NCBI RefSeq assembly: GCF_035917455.1
Contig: NZ_CP109078.1
Span: forward strand, 8,498,984-8,562,983
Direction: 5' to 3'
DNA from: Micromonospora sp. NBC_01796
GTDB lineage: Bacteria > Actinomycetota > Actinomycetes > Mycobacteriales > Micromonosporaceae
DNA length: 64,000 bases
The number at the start of each line of letters is the position of its first letter. Position 1 is the first letter of the stretch. Positions 9,065 through 19,591 of this stretch are shown here, piece by piece. A program made the translations under genes and the position numbers. Under the pieces are notes generated by a model. The model saw only the letters and a list, made by a program, of their open reading frames with translations, was not told where the DNA came from and did no database searches.

Positions 9065-9835
9065 ATGACGCCACCGCAGGAGAAAGCCCTGAATGCATCG
9101 GCGACCCCGGCATGGGTACGCCGACCCGCCAACCTCGCCAGGGCGGTCACCGCCGAGTTGGTGGAGCGCATCGTCCGTGGGGTCCACCCCTCCGGAACGT
9201 CCCTGCCCCCCGAGCCGGTCCTCTGCGAGACCTTCTCCGTGAGCCGGACGGTCGTCCGGGAGGCGGTGAAGATCCTTCAGGAGAAGGGGCTGGTGCAGGT
9301 CCGCCAGGGGGCCGGCACCATGGTCACTCCGCCGTCGAACTGGGACATGCTCGACGAACTCGTCCTCGCCGCCACCATCGTCGGGGACGACAGTCTCGCT
9401 GTACTCGACGACCTCGTCGTCACCCGGCGGGTGCTGGAATCCGACATGGCGAACGTCGCCGCCCGCCTCGCCGACCAGGAGACTCTCGACCGGCTGCGCG
9501 CTCTGGTGGACCGGATGGACGGGCTCGTTGACGACCACGTCACGTACCACGAGCACGACCGGACCTTCCATGACACCGTCATGCAGGCGTCCGGGAACCG
9601 CATCGCTCGCGGTGTCGTACGGTCGTTGGAAAGTCAGGTCATGAACACCGCCCGCTACATGGGCCGGACCGAACGCGCCCTGTGCGTGGCTTCGAACCGC
9701 GGACATCGGCGCATCTACGAGTTCATCGCCGCCCACGACCCGAACGGTGCCGCCGAGGCGATGTTCACCCACATCACCGAGGCATGGCTGGTCCGGCGCA
9801 GTGGTTCGGGGGAGCCGGTCCGCCTGCAACGCTGA
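9065..9835 (+). CDS. GntR-family transcriptional regulator with FCD ligand domain
   Basis: A 256-residue FadR-subfamily regulator. The N-terminal winged helix (about residues 17-88) contains LPPEPVLCETFSVSRTVVREAVKIL and the wing GLVQVRQGAGTMV. The C-terminal FCD all-helical domain follows (about 100-235), with the metal/ligand-binding pattern around LESDMANVA, EHDRTFHDTV and SNRGHRRIYEFIAAHD. The start ATG follows GGAGGGGGAC. FCD regulators commonly sense sugar acids and related organic acids. The divergent placement beside a sugar-acid dehydratase and importer suggests it represses that operon and responds to its substrate or an intermediate. Confidence 0.9.
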   Translation: MTPPQEKALNASATPAWVRRPANLARAVTAELVERIVRGVHPSGTSLPPEPVLCETFSVSRTVVREAVKILQEKGLVQVRQGAGTMVTPPSNWDMLDELVLAATIVGDDSLAVLDDLVVTRRVLESDMANVAARLADQETLDRLRALVDRMDGLVDDHVTYHEHDRTFHDTVMQASGNRIARGVVRSLESQVMNTARYMGRTERALCVASNRGHRRIYEFIAAHDPNGAAEAMFTHITEAWLVRRSGSGEPVRLQR

Positions 9836-9947
9836 CCGGACGCACAACGGATCATCGACGCGCGAAGGCGGACGGCGGTGCCTACCCCGGCGTACGGGAG
9901 CAGGCGCCGCCGCTCGACTTCGGCGTCGGCCAGGGCGTCGACCGGCG

Positions 9948-11330
9948 TCACGAGAACTGGGCGAAGAACCTCCAGATCTCACCCTTGGTCCAGGTCGTGA
10001 TGCCACTCTCGGCGTAGGTCCCGTCCACCGGCCCGGGCATGTGACCGTTGTCGAACGCAGCCCACTGCATCGGATAGCCGGCCCTGCACCCCGAGTAGCT
10101 GGTCGTGAGGTGCGTACGGCTGCCCGCTCCCGGCTCGGGCGGGTTCTGCGCGGCACAACCGTTGTTCCGTACGAACGTGTCGCGTAGCGACCGCCCCTGG
10201 GAGATGTTCAGGACGTTGTCCGAGATGCCGTGCAGCCCGAAGTACGCGATGGGCTGCGTACCGCCGCTGCACCCGCTGATCTGCGCCCCGGAGATGACCG
10301 CGACGGCCCGGAAGACGTCGGCCCGCGCACAGGCGAGGGCGTAGCTCATGCCCCCGCCCCAGCTGAAGCCGAGGGCGAACCGCTGCCTCGGGTTGACACA
10401 GAGGTCGCTCTCGATCCGCCTGATCATGTCGTCGACGAAGGTGACGTCCTCACCGCCGGCATTGCCCCAGCCGTTGCCGAACCCCTGTGGCGCGACCAGG
10501 ATCGCAGTGTTGTTCGACTGCTCCTGCTGCCCGTAGTACGACCAGGCGGTCCCGCTGGTGCCACCCGAGGAGATCTCCTGCATCGTGCCGCCCCGCCAGT
10601 GGAAGGCGAAGATCAGCCGGTAGGGATTGTTGTTGTTGTAGTTGGCGGGCACCCGCAGGATGAAGGAGCGGCTCTTGCCGTTGCTCTGAATCGTGTGCGT
10701 ACCGCTGGACAGCGTCGGCGCCCTGCCGCACCCGGTGCCGCCCGACGGCGGGTTGCCACCGTCCACTCGGGCGAGTTGCCACTGCTGGTTCGCACCGTTC
10801 CAGTCGGAGTACTGCACGATGTTCGCGCCGTCGGCGGTCGAGGCGCCCTGCACCTCCACGACCTTGCCGCTGTGCCGGCTGATCAACCGGACGTGACCGC
10901 CGTCCGAGTCGGCCAACCGGAACTGCTGGTTCGTCCCGTTGAGGTCGGACCACTGCGCGATCGCACCGCCGTCGGCGGTCGACCAGTTCTGCACGTCGAG
11001 GACCTTGCCCGAATGCCGTGACTTCAGCCGGTAGTAACCGCCACCCGAGTCCACGAACTGCCACTGCTGGTTCGCACCGTCGTTCCGCGTCCACTGACTG
11101 ATCCGCGCGCCGTCGTTGGTGGCCGAACCGTACAGGTCCAACGCCTTGCCGCTGTTCCGGTTCACCAGGACGTACCAGGCGTTGGTGTCCACGGTTGCCG
11201 CCGCTGCGGGCGCAACATCCACCGCGACGAACGTGCCGGCCGCCATGACCGCGGCCGCCGCCGCGGCCAACCCTGACCGCCAGCGACGTCTACCTGGAGA
11301 GGCGGGACGAACCTCACCGATGACCTTCAT
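9948..11330 (-). CDS. Secreted CE1-type esterase with N-terminal ricin/CBM13 lectin module
   Basis: A 460-residue exported enzyme with AAGGAGTAGATC before the ATG. A long Arg-rich signal peptide is followed by an Ala-rich core ending near AAAAT (residue 47). A beta-trefoil ricin/CBM13 module (about 50-190) has repeated NQQWQF/NQQFRL/NQQWQL motifs. A short Gly/Pro linker leads to a polyhydroxybutyrate-depolymerase-like alpha/beta hydrolase: FAFHWRGG oxyanion region, nucleophile in GFSWGGG, and a His near FDNGHMPGP. Related enzymes are acetyl-xylan or feruloyl esterases. The catalytic part is a paralogue of that encoded at 14031-15341. The xylanase and arabinofuranosidase neighbours support removal of ester substituents from xylan. 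Confidence 0.85.
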   Translation of the reverse strand: MKVIGEVRPASPGRRRWRSGLAAAAAAVMAAGTFVAVDVAPAAAATVDTNAWYVLVNRNSGKALDLYGSATNDGARISQWTRNDGANQQWQFVDSGGGYYRLKSRHSGKVLDVQNWSTADGGAIAQWSDLNGTNQQFRLADSDGGHVRLISRHSGKVVEVQGASTADGANIVQYSDWNGANQQWQLARVDGGNPPSGGTGCGRAPTLSSGTHTIQSNGKSRSFILRVPANYNNNNPYRLIFAFHWRGGTMQEISSGGTSGTAWSYYGQQEQSNNTAILVAPQGFGNGWGNAGGEDVTFVDDMIRRIESDLCVNPRQRFALGFSWGGGMSYALACARADVFRAVAVISGAQISGCSGGTQPIAYFGLHGISDNVLNISQGRSLRDTFVRNNGCAAQNPPEPGAGSRTHLTTSYSGCRAGYPMQWAAFDNGHMPGPVDGTYAESGITTWTKGEIWRFFAQFS

Positions 11331-11790
11331 GATCTACTCCTTCGATCGGGGGTCACCCACGGGCAGAACGCACGCGCGGGCCCTGACATGTGTGCCGGCG
11401 TCTGGTGGTGGCGTCGGCGTGTTGGGATGCCGCGAGAGGGAACGTGCTGTTCACGGGTCCGCCACGGCAGCGGTGCCACCGGCGTGCGAGGTCCGGCCAC
11501 GACGACGAACCCATGCGATCGTGATGGCCCCCGGCAGATCGTGCGGTACGTCACCGGGCTCCCGGCGGCCACGTGAACCACGAGTGAGAAGTTGGCGTTC
11601 GCATCGTCGTACATCAAATGATCGTCGTCACGGTCATTCCCCTCCGGTGGCCCGGGCGGACTCGGCCTTTGGCCAAGCCCGCCCGAACCAGACCCACTCG
11701 GTCCTGATCGCGACCGTGAACGGTCACCCGATTCGGCGTACGCCGTTGCCCGGAAAGGTCAGGAACACCTGGGCCGCCTGCGTCATGCCA
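11331..11790. other. Intergenic region upstream of esterase, no gene seen
   Basis: These 460 bases hold the esterase promoter and the 3' flank of the GH62 gene. A 14-bp inverted repeat, GACCGT-GA-ACGGTC (11712-11725), and a 12-bp palindrome, CGGCGTACGCCG (11734-11745), lie nearer the GH62 end and may terminate that transcript. I find no exact copy of the TGTTATCG operator seen at the other secreted-enzyme genes. Confidence 0.5.
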
Positions 11791-13320
11791 TTAGCGCTGC
11801 AGTGTCAACAGACCCGGGCGGTAGGGCAGGAGGCCGTAGTCGCCGCCGGAACTGGGGGAACGCCCCTGGTAGAGAAACTGCAGATTGCAGGGATTGATGG
11901 TCATGGTCTGGTCGGCGTTGGTGCGGATCAGTTCGCCGTGGCTGATGTCGTTGGTCCAGGTGGCGCCGCTGTTGGCCTTTCCGGCGAAGGGATTGCTCTC
12001 GGTGGCGGCCTGCGGTGTCCACGAGCCGCCCAGGCTGGTGGCCGTGAACGAGCGGAAGTAGCGGCCCTGGGAGCCGATCGCCTCGACGATCATGAGGTAT
12101 TGGTTCTGGCCCTGGATCTTGTAGACCTGAACGGCTTCGAACAGGTTGTTCGTCGTGTCGCTCATGATCACGGTCGAGGTGGAGCCGAAATTGCCCGGGA
12201 AGTTTCCGATGGGCATGCTGGCCCGGTAGATTTTGCCGTTGTCCCCGGCGAAGAACAGGTACATGTTCGTGCTGTCACCGATGAGTGCCTGGTCGATGGG
12301 ACCCGTGCCGGAGTCGGAGATACTTCCGGTGAAGAGCGCCTGCTGCGATGACCACCCGTTCGCATTGGTGGGATCACTCGACGTCCGGTACGAGAATGCG
12401 GTCCCACCCCACTGGTAGGCAAGCACCCAGATGTTTCTCGGGGCGAAGTAGAAGAGCGAGGGCGCAACGGTGGAGGACGACATCGCGTTCTGACTGGCCG
12501 AGGCCATGTCGGACCAGTTCGTGAAGAGACCGAAGTTCATCGACCCCCACGACGTTCCCGTGTTGTGTGTCGTCGCGTAGACGAGGTGCCTGCCGTTGTA
12601 GGGGACGGTGGTGAAATCCTTGAGCGAGACCCACCCCGACCTCGGGTTCGCCAGCGATCCCGTCGACGTCCAGCGGTACGTCGAGGGAAGTGCGCAGCTG
12701 CCGGGTGGCGTAGTCGGAGGCGTGGTGGGGTTGCCCCCGCCGTCCACGCGTACGAGTTGCCACTGCTGGTTGTTGCCGTTCCAGTCGTCGTACTGCACGA
12801 TGTTCCCGCCGTCGGCGGTCGATGCGCCCTGCACCTCCACGACCTTGTTGCTGTTCCGGTTGACCAGCCGGACGTAGCCACCGTCGGAGTCCGCCAGCCG
12901 GAACTGCTGGTTGGACCCGTTGGTGTCGGTCCACTGCACGATGCTTGCGCTGTTGGCTGTCGACCAGTTGTAGACGTCCAGCACCTTGCCCGACAGCCGC
13001 GACTTCAACCGGTAGTAGCCGCCGCCGGAGTCGACGAACTGCCACTGCTGCTGGTTGCCGTCGTTCCGGGCCCACTGGGTGATCCGTGCCCCGTCGTTCG
13101 TGGCCAGGTTGTACACATCCAACGCCTTGCCACTGTTGCGATTGATCAACACGTACCACGCGCTCGTGTCGACCGTCGCCGCGGCCGCCGGCGTCGACAC
13201 CACCGCGGCGGCAGCGGCACCGACCACCACCGCCGTGACGCCAGCGGCGACGATCCGCGGCAACCACCCACGCCGCCGCGACGGCGGCGCGATCGATGGA
13301 GACCTACCAAATGCAGACAT
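11791..13320 (-). CDS. Secreted GH62 alpha-L-arabinofuranosidase with N-terminal CBM13
   Basis: A 509-residue exported enzyme with a textbook GAAGGAGGATC before the ATG. The signal peptide is rich in Arg then Ala/Val and ends near AAAAAT. The CBM13 trefoil (about residues 50-200) is nearly identical in repeat sequence to those of the neighbouring esterase and xylanase. A Gly/Thr/Pro linker leads to a GH62 domain of about 300 residues, recognisable from [48 protein letters not shown] and [11 protein letters not shown]62 enzymes are five-bladed propellers that release arabinofuranose from arabinoxylan. It probably acts with the GH10 xylanase and both esterases. Family assignment is confident. 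Confidence 0.9.
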   Translation of the reverse strand: MSAFGRSPSIAPPSRRRGWLPRIVAAGVTAVVVGAAAAAVVSTPAAAATVDTSAWYVLINRNSGKALDVYNLATNDGARITQWARNDGNQQQWQFVDSGGGYYRLKSRLSGKVLDVYNWSTANSASIVQWTDTNGSNQQFRLADSDGGYVRLVNRNSNKVVEVQGASTADGGNIVQYDDWNGNNQQWQLVRVDGGGNPTTPPTTPPGSCALPSTYRWTSTGSLANPRSGWVSLKDFTTVPYNGRHLVYATTHNTGTSWGSMNFGLFTNWSDMASASQNAMSSSTVAPSLFYFAPRNIWVLAYQWGGTAFSYRTSSDPTNANGWSSQQALFTGSISDSGTGPIDQALIGDSTNMYLFFAGDNGKIYRASMPIGNFPGNFGSTSTVIMSDTTNNLFEAVQVYKIQGQNQYLMIVEAIGSQGRYFRSFTATSLGGSWTPQAATESNPFAGKANSGATWTNDISHGELIRTNADQTMTINPCNLQFLYQGRSPSSGGDYGLLPYRPGLLTLQR

Positions 13321-13405
13321 GATCCTCCTTCAATGACCAAGGGCCAAACGGTCCACCCGGTGATGAGCACCCGCGGCACGTGGGCCGGGGCGCATGCGCC
13401 AGAAA

Positions 13406-13419
13406 TGTCAGCGTTAACA
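13406..13419. promoter_or_regulatory. Auxiliary LacI-like operator in GH62 leader
   Basis: TGTCAGCGTTAACA matches the main site TGTGAGCGATAACA at 12 of 14 positions and lies 100 bp closer to the GH62 gene. Spaced paired operators are typical of LacI-family repression loops. It is a weaker match and less certain. Confidence 0.4.
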
Positions 13420-13499
13420 AGAGCCCTTGGCGCATGCCTAATCCAAGGTCCGACGAAGCAGGCTTGCCCGGTAAGCCACAGGCGCCGTCGTCCTTAGCC

Positions 13500-13541
13500 A
13501 TCGACTGTGAGCGATAACATGCCGTTCGTCAAGTCGTAACG
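13500..13541 (-). promoter_or_regulatory. GH62 promoter with LacI-like operator
   Basis: The operator core TGTGAGCGATAACA (13506-13519; reverse strand TGTTATCGCTCACA) lies 8 bases from a TTGACG -35-like element (13527-13532, minus strand) and 16 bases from a GTTACG block. The same elements with identical spacing occur upstream of the GH10 gene at 18079-18119. The site is about 185 bases before the GH62 start. Repression by a LacI-family xylan or arabinoxylan regulator is inferred. Confidence 0.6.
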
Positions 13542-13959
13542 TCATGGGTCTATCGGCCGGTGGCGCATCGTCCCCCTGGCGCAGCCGCGTACCCCACCGA
13601 TCCCCGCGCGGGTGCCACCCACCCACTGACACGGAGCCGCAGCGCCGTCGCCCACCGGCGGACGGACGTGTGGCGGCTGTCCGCCTGGGGCAGGGACGCC
13701 CGGAAGAGCTGCACGACGCACTGCTGGTGCATGGCGTGGAGCCACACCTGCTCGATTGCGTCGGTCACCCTTCACGCCGTCCGAGTAGTCGGAGACGCCC
13801 TGCCCACCCCGGCTGCGTAACTCGGTGTGGTGGGCCACCCGCTGCTGGCACCTTGCCTGCCTGCGCCGGCCCACATCCCGAGCACGTCACGTTCCCGTCG
13901 AGGCTGATTCCCGTCCACGACGTACACGGGCCGGCGCGCGAGCGGGCCGTGCCGAAACC

Positions 13960-14013
13960 CCGGGGCTTCGCCCCGGCCCACCGCCCTGCGACCCGGAGCC
14001 AAGTGGCTCCGGG
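13960..14013. terminator. Two tandem strong hairpins downstream of esterase-CBM2 gene
   Basis: CCGGGGC-TTC-GCCCCGG (13960-13976) and CCCGGAGCCA-AG-TGGCTCCGGG (13992-14013) are both perfect stems. They lie directly after the stop of the minus-strand esterase gene at 14031 and probably terminate it. Confidence 0.65.
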
Positions 14014-14030
14014 CCCTGGATGTGGCAGGT

Positions 14031-15341
14031 TCAGGGGCTGGTGCAGGTGATGTTGCTGGGCGGGAGGTTGCCGTTGCCAGTCGCGGTAAACCCGAAGGTG
14101 GTCGAGGCGTTCGGGCTCAATGTGCCGTTGTAGGGGGCGTTCTGGACGGTGACGTTGCCGGTGGTGCCCGTGTGGGTGCCGTTCCAGAGACTGCTGATGG
14201 TCTGACCACTGGCCAGGGTCAGGCGTACGGTCCAGCCGTTGACTGTGGTGGCGGTGTTATTGGAGACGGTGACCTCACCCTGGAAGCCGCCGGGCCAGCT
14301 GTTGACCGAGTTGTAGGTGGCGGCACAGTTGCCCGGCTCACCGGTCGGCGGCGGGGTGGTCGGCGGTGTCGTCGTGGGCGGTGTCGTGGTCGGCGGTGTC
14401 GTCGTGGGGGGTGCCGTCGTGGGGGGTGTATCGGACGGGAACTGGGTGAAGAATCTCCAGATCTCCCCCGAAGTCCAGGTCCTGGCGTCGTTGGGGCTGG
14501 AGGATCCGTCGACCGGGCTGGGGGTGTGGTCTCCGTCGAACGCGGCCCACTGCACCGGGTAACCGGCTCGGCAGCCGGAATAGGTGGTGGTGATGTGGGT
14601 GAGGCTGCCTCGGCTCGGCTCGCGCGGGTTCTGCGCGGTACAGCCGTTGTTCCTGACGAACGTGTCGCGCAGCGACCGACCCTGGGAGATGTTCAGCACG
14701 CTGTCGTAGGTGCCGTGGATGCCGAAGTAGGCGACGGGTTGGCTGCCACCGTTACATCCGCTGAGGTTGGCGCCGGACAGGACGGTGACCGCGCGGATGA
14801 CGGTGGGCCGGGCGCAGGCAACCGCGTAGCTCATGGCCCCGCCGTAGCTCCAGCCCAGAGCGAAACGCCGGGTCGTGTCCACGCAGAGGTCGTTCTCGAT
14901 CTGCCGGGAGATGTCGTCGAAGAGGGTCAGGTCCCGACCGTTGGTGTTGGCCCAGCCGGCGTTGAGGCCTTGGGGCGCGACGAAAATCGTGCTGTTGTTC
15001 GACAGCGGCGCAAGCCCGTAGTAGCCGGCCGAGGCGACGTTGCTGGCCGAGCCGTTCAGCCAGTGGAAGCCGAAGATCAGCCGGTAGGGGCTATTTCTGT
15101 CGTACCCGTCCGGGATCCGGAGGATGTAGCTGCGACTCTGCCCACTGCTCTGAATGGTGTGCGTCCCGCTGGTCAGCGTGTGGGCCTTGCCACAGCCTGC
15201 GGTCGTCGCGAGGGTGCCGTTCGTCGCGGCCACCGCGGCTCCGCGGAAACCGCCGCTCAGCATGCCGCTGGCGGTGGCGATGGTCGCGAGGAGTACCGCC
15301 GCGACCGCGATGGATGAGGTGAGGTGTCTCGGGTTAGCCAT
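14031..15341 (-). CDS. Secreted CE1-type esterase with C-terminal CBM2
   Basis: A 436-residue exported enzyme. The start is the ATG with AAGGAGG six bases upstream, giving a clear signal peptide (residues 1-40). The PHB-depolymerase-like esterase domain (about 45-305) has FGFHWLNG, nucleophile motif GWSYGGA, and the conserved ISQGRSLRDTFVRNNGC and YSGCRAGYPVQWAAFD blocks. These blocks are shared with the esterase at 9948-11330. A Thr/Pro linker of repeated TTPP units (about 308-345) connects to a CBM2 of about 100 residues with NSWPGGFQGEVTVSN, WNGTHTG and a final Cys in NITCTS. CBM2 binds cellulose or xylan. A role in deacetylating or deferuloylating plant cell wall xylan is likely. Confidence 0.85.
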   Translation of the reverse strand: MANPRHLTSSIAVAAVLLATIATASGMLSGGFRGAAVAATNGTLATTAGCGKAHTLTSGTHTIQSSGQSRSYILRIPDGYDRNSPYRLIFGFHWLNGSASNVASAGYYGLAPLSNNSTIFVAPQGLNAGWANTNGRDLTLFDDISRQIENDLCVDTTRRFALGWSYGGAMSYAVACARPTVIRAVTVLSGANLSGCNGGSQPVAYFGIHGTYDSVLNISQGRSLRDTFVRNNGCTAQNPREPSRGSLTHITTTYSGCRAGYPVQWAAFDGDHTPSPVDGSSSPNDARTWTSGEIWRFFTQFPSDTPPTTAPPTTTPPTTTPPTTTPPTTPPPTGEPGNCAATYNSVNSWPGGFQGEVTVSNNTATTVNGWTVRLTLASGQTISSLWNGTHTGTTGNVTVQNAPYNGTLSPNASTTFGFTATGNGNLPPSNITCTSP

Positions 15342-15857
15342 TGCTCGCCTCCTTGTCACCGGTGGTACTGCGCGAACTCGACCCGGCCACCGCCGGCCGC
15401 GCCCCGCTGCCACCGCAGGATGCGGATAGCGACTTGTCCCGTCTCCTTGCCGTCGACGATTCGGTTCCTGGCCGATGGAGCCGCCGTTCAGCGCGGCCGG
15501 AACGACGGTTCGGCCGTTCCGTGACGTGTGGGCGGATGTTTCTGGCACTGCCTGGTGGAGGCATAGCGGCGATCCTTCCGATGCGGGCCGGCATGCTCGC
15601 GCAGGCCGGCGCGGCGTACACAGGTTGGTCTGCGGGCCGTCCATCGGTGCCGGTGGTTACCTGCGACGGGGCATCGGAAGCCGAGCATGCGGCCGGACCG
15701 AAGTCGTCCGGCGACCGCGTGCGGTCGCCTGGCATCGGCGGAGCGGCCCGGACTGGTCACCGACCGGGAAGGCGGCGGGAGGGCGTGCCCTCGGGCTTGC
15801 CTCTGCCGGCTGACTGAGGTGACCGGGAGCGTGCCCTTCGCTCCCGCACCAAAAAAT

Positions 15858-15879
15858 AGCATGTTATCGATAACATGCT
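15858..15879. promoter_or_regulatory. 22-bp perfect palindrome, LacI-like operator
   Basis: AGCATGTTATC is followed immediately by its exact complement GATAACATGCT. The core TGTTATCGATAACA (15862-15875) is the symmetrical version of the operators upstream of the GH62 and GH10 genes. It lies about 520 bases before the minus-strand esterase-CBM2 start and just before a plus-strand CBM2 remnant, so it may have served either. It is probably the highest-affinity site of the set. Confidence 0.6.
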
Positions 15880-15960
15880 CAACCGGCCGAGTGGGGCGAG
15901 AGATGCTGCAGCAGGCCATCAGCCCCTGCCCGCGCGACCGCACCGTTCGCGGGCATCCGG

Positions 15961-16109
15961 GATGACCTAGCCCGGCAGGGCGACCAGGTGACCGTCACCA
16001 ACGCCAGCTACAACGACTTGCCGCGGGAGCATCCCCCACCGTGGGCCACATCGGCAGCACCGCCGGCGGCAGCCGATCACCGACCAACCTGAGCTGTACG
16101 GTCGCATGA
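15961..16109 (+). pseudogene. Frameshifted C-terminal remnant of a CBM2 domain
   Basis: The plus strand reads QGDQVTVTNASYND up to about 16017. After a frame change it continues GASPTVGHIGSTAGGSRSPT and then NLSCTVA followed by a stop (TGA 16107-16109). VTVTNASYN, GAS, PPTNLxCT-like spacing and the final Cys are the end of a CBM2, as in the neighbouring esterase. Nothing like a catalytic domain is visible upstream, so this is the decayed 3' end of another secreted plant-polymer-degrading gene. Confidence 0.6.
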
Positions 16110-16116
16110 CGGTCGC

Positions 16117-16145
16117 GGCGGCCCGCCCCATCGGGGCGGGCCGCC
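16117..16145. terminator. Perfect 13-bp GC-rich hairpin
   Basis: GGCGGCCCGCCCC-ATC-GGGGCGGGCCGCC directly follows the CBM2 remnant on the plus strand and lies 216 bases past the stop of the minus-strand GH10 gene. It can terminate from either direction. The bases from 16146 to 16360 hold no gene I can support. Confidence 0.65.
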
Positions 16146-16360
16146 ATCCCACCATCCGCCCCGACAGCTTCCAGCCGGATGCTGGCCTCCGCGAGCGCCA
16201 TGATCAGCTGCAGTGGGGCGACCAGCACCGCCGGTGGCGGGACGGATGCCGCCCGCACCACCGGAGTGCTGGCCCAGCGGATGTACCCGCTGCCGGAGCC
16301 GGGTTTGATCCCTGCTACAGGACCTGCAACCGGCGGAGACCGATGGTCATGGTCCGGTCG

Positions 16361-18073
<1,713 letters not shown>

Positions 18074-18078
18074 CTATA

Positions 18079-18119
18079 TCGAGAGTGAGCGATAACATGT
18101 TCTTCGTCAAGACGTAACG
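18079..18119 (-). promoter_or_regulatory. GH10 promoter with LacI-like operator
   Basis: AGTGAGCGATAACA (18084-18097) is the operator core. CGTCAA (minus-strand TTGACG) at 18105-18110 and CGTAAC at 18113-18118 have the same spacing as in the GH62 promoter. The leader toward the gene also retains similar sequence to the GH62 leader (GGCACCTGTGGCTCACCGGG versus GGCGCCTGTGGCTTACCGGG). The two promoters appear duplicated or co-evolved. Confidence 0.6.
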
Positions 18120-18248
18120 AACCGTCCACACCAATCCCCCGAATCACATCGATGCACCCAGGACGGCCTCGCCCACCTACCGTCGGCTCCCGCAGGCCAA
18201 CCACCGATGAGCCGCACCACCTCGACGCCAAGGATCTGACGACGGTCT

Positions 18249-18262
18249 TGTTATCGCTCACA
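18249..18262. promoter_or_regulatory. Second LacI-like operator near GH10 promoter
   Basis: TGTTATCGCTCACA is an exact inverted copy of the GH62 operator core, 165 bp upstream of the GH10 operator. It may support looping, or may be the leftover promoter of a lost plus-strand gene. Confidence 0.5.
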
Positions 18263-18392
18263 GCTGATGCCGACACCGACGTCGACGGCGTACCGGACGG
18301 CCTACGAGGTCCCCGGCCGGCTGGGCTGAACGCCCCTCGACACTTGCCCGTTCGAGGGTGACGGTCGGGCGCACGCTCCGACGTGGAGCGCA

Positions 18393-18512
18393 CCTCGCCT
18401 CGGTGCCGGACGTGGCACCCGACTGGCCGGGAACCTTGCCACGCTCCTCGTCGCCGCCGCGCTGACGGTTGGTGGCGCGTTCGGCTACGAGCGCCGCGAC
18501 CTGCGGGGGTGA
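18393..18512 (+). pseudogene. Possible C-terminal remnant of an ABC-2 type membrane permease
   Basis: One plus-strand frame ends RLAGNLATLLVAAALTVGG, then AFGYERRDLRG and stop (TGA 18510-18512). A single hydrophobic segment followed by a charged RRDL-type tail is how many actinobacterial ABC-2 permeases end, and such permeases often sit beside two-component systems like the next genes. Upstream coding similarity is not apparent. Low confidence. Confidence 0.3.
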
Positions 18513-18568
18513 CCCGTCCACGGTCCCAGCGTTGCCGGTGCGGGTGACACCCCCGGGCGTTGACCTCG

Positions 18569-19591
18569 TCAGGCGGCAGTCAACCGGACCACGAACTGGC
18601 AGCCCTCGGCGGTGTTGCGCACCTCGACCCGACCTCCGTGGGCCTCGACCAGCCCGTGGACGATGGCCAGGCCGAGTCCGCCGGAGGCGTCACCGTTGCC
18701 GTTACCCGGTCCGGGGGTGCGTGCCGGTTCGCCTCGGAACGCGACGTCGAACAGCCGGGGAAGGTCGGCCGGGGGGATGCCGCCGCAGGTGTCGGCCACC
18801 GACAGCCAGGCGTGGTCCCGCTCGCGGCCCGCCTCGATCCGCACCGTTCCGTCTTCCGGGGTGTAGCGGACAGCGTTGAGCAGCAGGTTGGCCACCACCC
18901 GGGCCAGTTCCGGTTCGCTCCCGGCAACCGTCGGCCACCCCGACTCGCTGGCGACCAGCTTGATCCGGCGGGCTGCGGCGAGCGGGATGGTGCTCGCCAG
19001 GGCGTCCGAGACCACCTCGCCGAGCGGCACCGCCGTCAACGACAACCGCAGCGCCCCGGCGTTGATCCGGGACAGCTCGAACAGGTCGTCAACGAGGCGG
19101 GTCATCCGGTCGGTCTCCAGTCGGATCCGGCGGTGGTACTCCTCGACCGTGTCCGGGTCGTGGACCACCCGGTCCTCCAACGCCTCGGCCATCGCGCGGA
19201 GTCCCGCGAGTGGGGTCCGCAGGTCATGGGAGACCCAGGCGACCAGGTCGCGGCGGCCCTTCTCCAGCTGCCGCTCCCGCTCGCGGGCCTGATCACTCCA
19301 GACCGCGGCGAGCGCCAACCGGCGGCCGAAGTGCCCGCCGACGACAAGGCTGACCACCGCCGCCGCCGCGACGGTGATCAGGACCACTTCCAGGTCGTGC
19401 GGGGAGAGGAACATCGCCTCCGCGACCGCCATAACCCCGACGACGACCGCCACCACCGTGGTGGTGAGCAGCACGCTGAGGTGCACGGCGATCGAACTGC
19501 GCCGCAGTACGCGCAGCAGGAGCGCGCCGGCGAGTCCGATGGCAAGGGCCGCACCGAGGGAGATCGCGAAGATCAGCAGCAGGTCACGCAT
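18569..19591 (-). CDS. Sensor histidine kinase
   Basis: A 340-residue membrane kinase. Three hydrophobic segments (about residues 4-27, 35-57 and 68-86) make a compact sensor with almost no extracellular domain. The HisKA dimerisation domain has the H-box WVSHDLRTPLAG near residue 120. The HATPase domain has the N-box NLLLNAVRYTP, G1 as DTCGGIPP, and G2 as GGLGLAIV. It overlaps the response regulator gene by 8 bases, so the pair is co-translated. The signal is unknown; the short membrane sensor suggests envelope or lipid sensing. The nearby glycan-type cluster is the likely target. Confidence 0.92.
   Translation of the reverse strand: MRDLLLIFAISLGAALAIGLAGALLLRVLRRSSIAVHLSVLLTTTVVAVVVGVMAVAEAMFLSPHDLEVVLITVAAAAVVSLVVGGHFGRRLALAAVWSDQARERERQLEKGRRDLVAWVSHDLRTPLAGLRAMAEALEDRVVHDPDTVEEYHRRIRLETDRMTRLVDDLFELSRINAGALRLSLTAVPLGEVVSDALASTIPLAAARRIKLVASESGWPTVAGSEPELARVVANLLLNAVRYTPEDGTVRIEAGRERDHAWLSVADTCGGIPPADLPRLFDVAFRGEPARTPGPGNGNGDASGGLGLAIVHGLVEAHGGRVEVRNTAEGCQFVVRLTAA

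Noticed and set aside
15342..15857. Several overlapping frames between the esterase start and the palindrome
   Set aside because: All are Arg/Gly/Pro-rich with no ribosome sites or motifs; treated as leader or non-coding.
18249..18512. Operator plus downstream frame as an intact regulated plus-strand gene
   Set aside because: Only the last 30 or so residues look protein-like; no start or conserved body is present.
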